Shown here: positions 4,840 to 5,321 of the stretch, one piece after another
How the letters are laid out: the number at the start of each line of letters is the position of its first letter
How positions within the stretch are numbered: position 1 is the stretch's first letter
Source: an uncultured Ruminococcus sp.
Lineage (GTDB): Bacteria; Bacillota; Clostridia; Oscillospirales; Ruminococcaceae
Length of the DNA stretch: 5,321 bases
Assembly (NCBI GenBank): GCA_900319195.1
Contig: ONNL01000103.1
Location: 1-5,321, forward strand
Direction: 5' to 3'
Translations under genes and position numbers: made by a program
Notes under the pieces: generated by a model
Databases searched by the model: none
What the model saw: only the letters and a program-made list of their open reading frames with translations
What the model was told of the DNA's origin: nothing

Positions 4840-5321
4840 TTGAAAAAACAAAATTTTCTCAAAGGCTCGCTGATACTCATGGTTTCGGCGGCGGCTGCAA
4901 AGGTGCTCGGAGCACTGTTCAAGATACCACTCACGAATATGCTCGGCGGTGTCGGAATGAGCTGTTTCAGCGCGGCATACAGCCTTTTCATGCCCGTCTA
5001 TGCACTGACTGTCACCGGAATATCCTCTGCCGTTGCAAAAATGACCGCACAGAGTGCCGCTCTCGGAATGCACGAAAATGCACTAAGGATCCGCCGCACC
5101 GCTCTGCTCATCTTCTCTGCTGTCGGACTTATCGGCAGTGCGTTCATCTTCCTGCTTGCAAAGCCTTTCAGCCTGTATATCGCGGACAGTCCCGAGGCGG
5201 AAACGGCGGTCATGATGATAGCTCCTGCGGTGATTTTCGGCTGTATTTCGGCGGTGGAGCGCGGCTACTATGAGGGGCTGTGCAATATGTACCCGACAGC
5301 ACTCTCACAGGTCGTCGAGGG
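4840..5321 (+). CDS. SpoVB/MurJ-like lipid-linked polysaccharide flippase, N-terminal fragment (runs off the window)
   Basis: 160 codons are visible. The product belongs to the MOP exporter superfamily (SpoVB/MurJ/Wzx-like), polytopic inner-membrane proteins that flip lipid-linked sugar precursors. The family-typical start KKQNFLKGSLILM (residues 2-14), KVLGALFKIPLTNMLG (21-36), GISSAVAKM (60-68) and RGYYEGLCNMYPTALSQVVE (141-160) are all present. Likely membrane segments lie near residues 10-28, 44-64, 88-107 and 122-139. The start is TTG at 4840: an in-frame TGA at 4831-4833 blocks any upstream start, GGGAG (4825-4829) sits 10 nt before it, and using the first in-frame ATG (residue 14) would remove the conserved N-terminus. 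Family members usually have 450-550 residues, so about a third is seen. Whether it serves spore cortex or another surface polymer cannot be told. It is transcribed away from the riboswitch unit. Confidence 0.87.
   Translation, partial: MKKQNFLKGSLILMVSAAAAKVLGALFKIPLTNMLGGVGMSCFSAAYSLFMPVYALTVTGISSAVAKMTAQSAALGMHENALRIRRTALLIFSAVGLIGSAFIFLLAKPFSLYIADSPEAETAVMMIAPAVIFGCISAVERGYYEGLCNMYPTALSQVVE

Overview
The window looks like a chromosomal segment of a cellulosome-forming Ruminococcus-type bacterium (Oscillospiraceae, Clostridia). The main reason is a secreted GH26 glycoside hydrolase ending in a dockerin. Its second calcium loop has the one-residue-longer form I associate with R. flavefaciens-like dockerins. 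Strong AGGAGG-type ribosome binding sites, sigma-A promoters and a SpoVB-type flippase agree with this. The species assignment is inference.

Layout. (1) Positions 1-234 hold the 3' end of a threonyl-tRNA synthetase gene on the plus strand. (2) Positions 235-600 are non-coding: a 13-bp tandem duplication at the thrS stop, then a string of hairpins that looks like a dispersed intergenic repeat. (3) A near-consensus promoter at 600-628 drives a complete aspartokinase III gene (688-2022), closed by a clear intrinsic terminator (2042-2086). (4) A short convergent spacer with two AAAAGCTTTT palindromes leads to the terminator of the minus-strand gene. (5) Positions 2217-4238 (minus) encode a signal peptide, CBM35-like module, GH26 catalytic domain, Thr/Pro linker and dockerin: a probable cellulosomal beta-mannanase. 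(6) Its upstream region (4239-4731, minus) is unusually rich: a promoter, a cyclic-di-GMP-I (GEMM) riboswitch aptamer, an intrinsic terminator that could be its expression platform, a 21-codon small ORF with a good ribosome binding site, a pair of hairpins, and a second promoter with perfect consensus hexamers just before the hydrolase. (7) At 4840 a divergent plus-strand gene for a SpoVB/MurJ-like lipid-linked polysaccharide flippase begins with TTG and runs off the window.

How it works together. The first two genes belong to threonine use and aspartate-family amino-acid synthesis but appear to be transcribed separately. The most interesting part is the mannanase leader. It suggests that a second messenger usually tied to surface attachment may tune expression of a fibre-degrading cellulosome enzyme, or of a small peptide in front of it, alongside a constitutive-looking promoter. 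The riboswitch was recognised by eye from its conserved core and pairing; no covariance search could be run.
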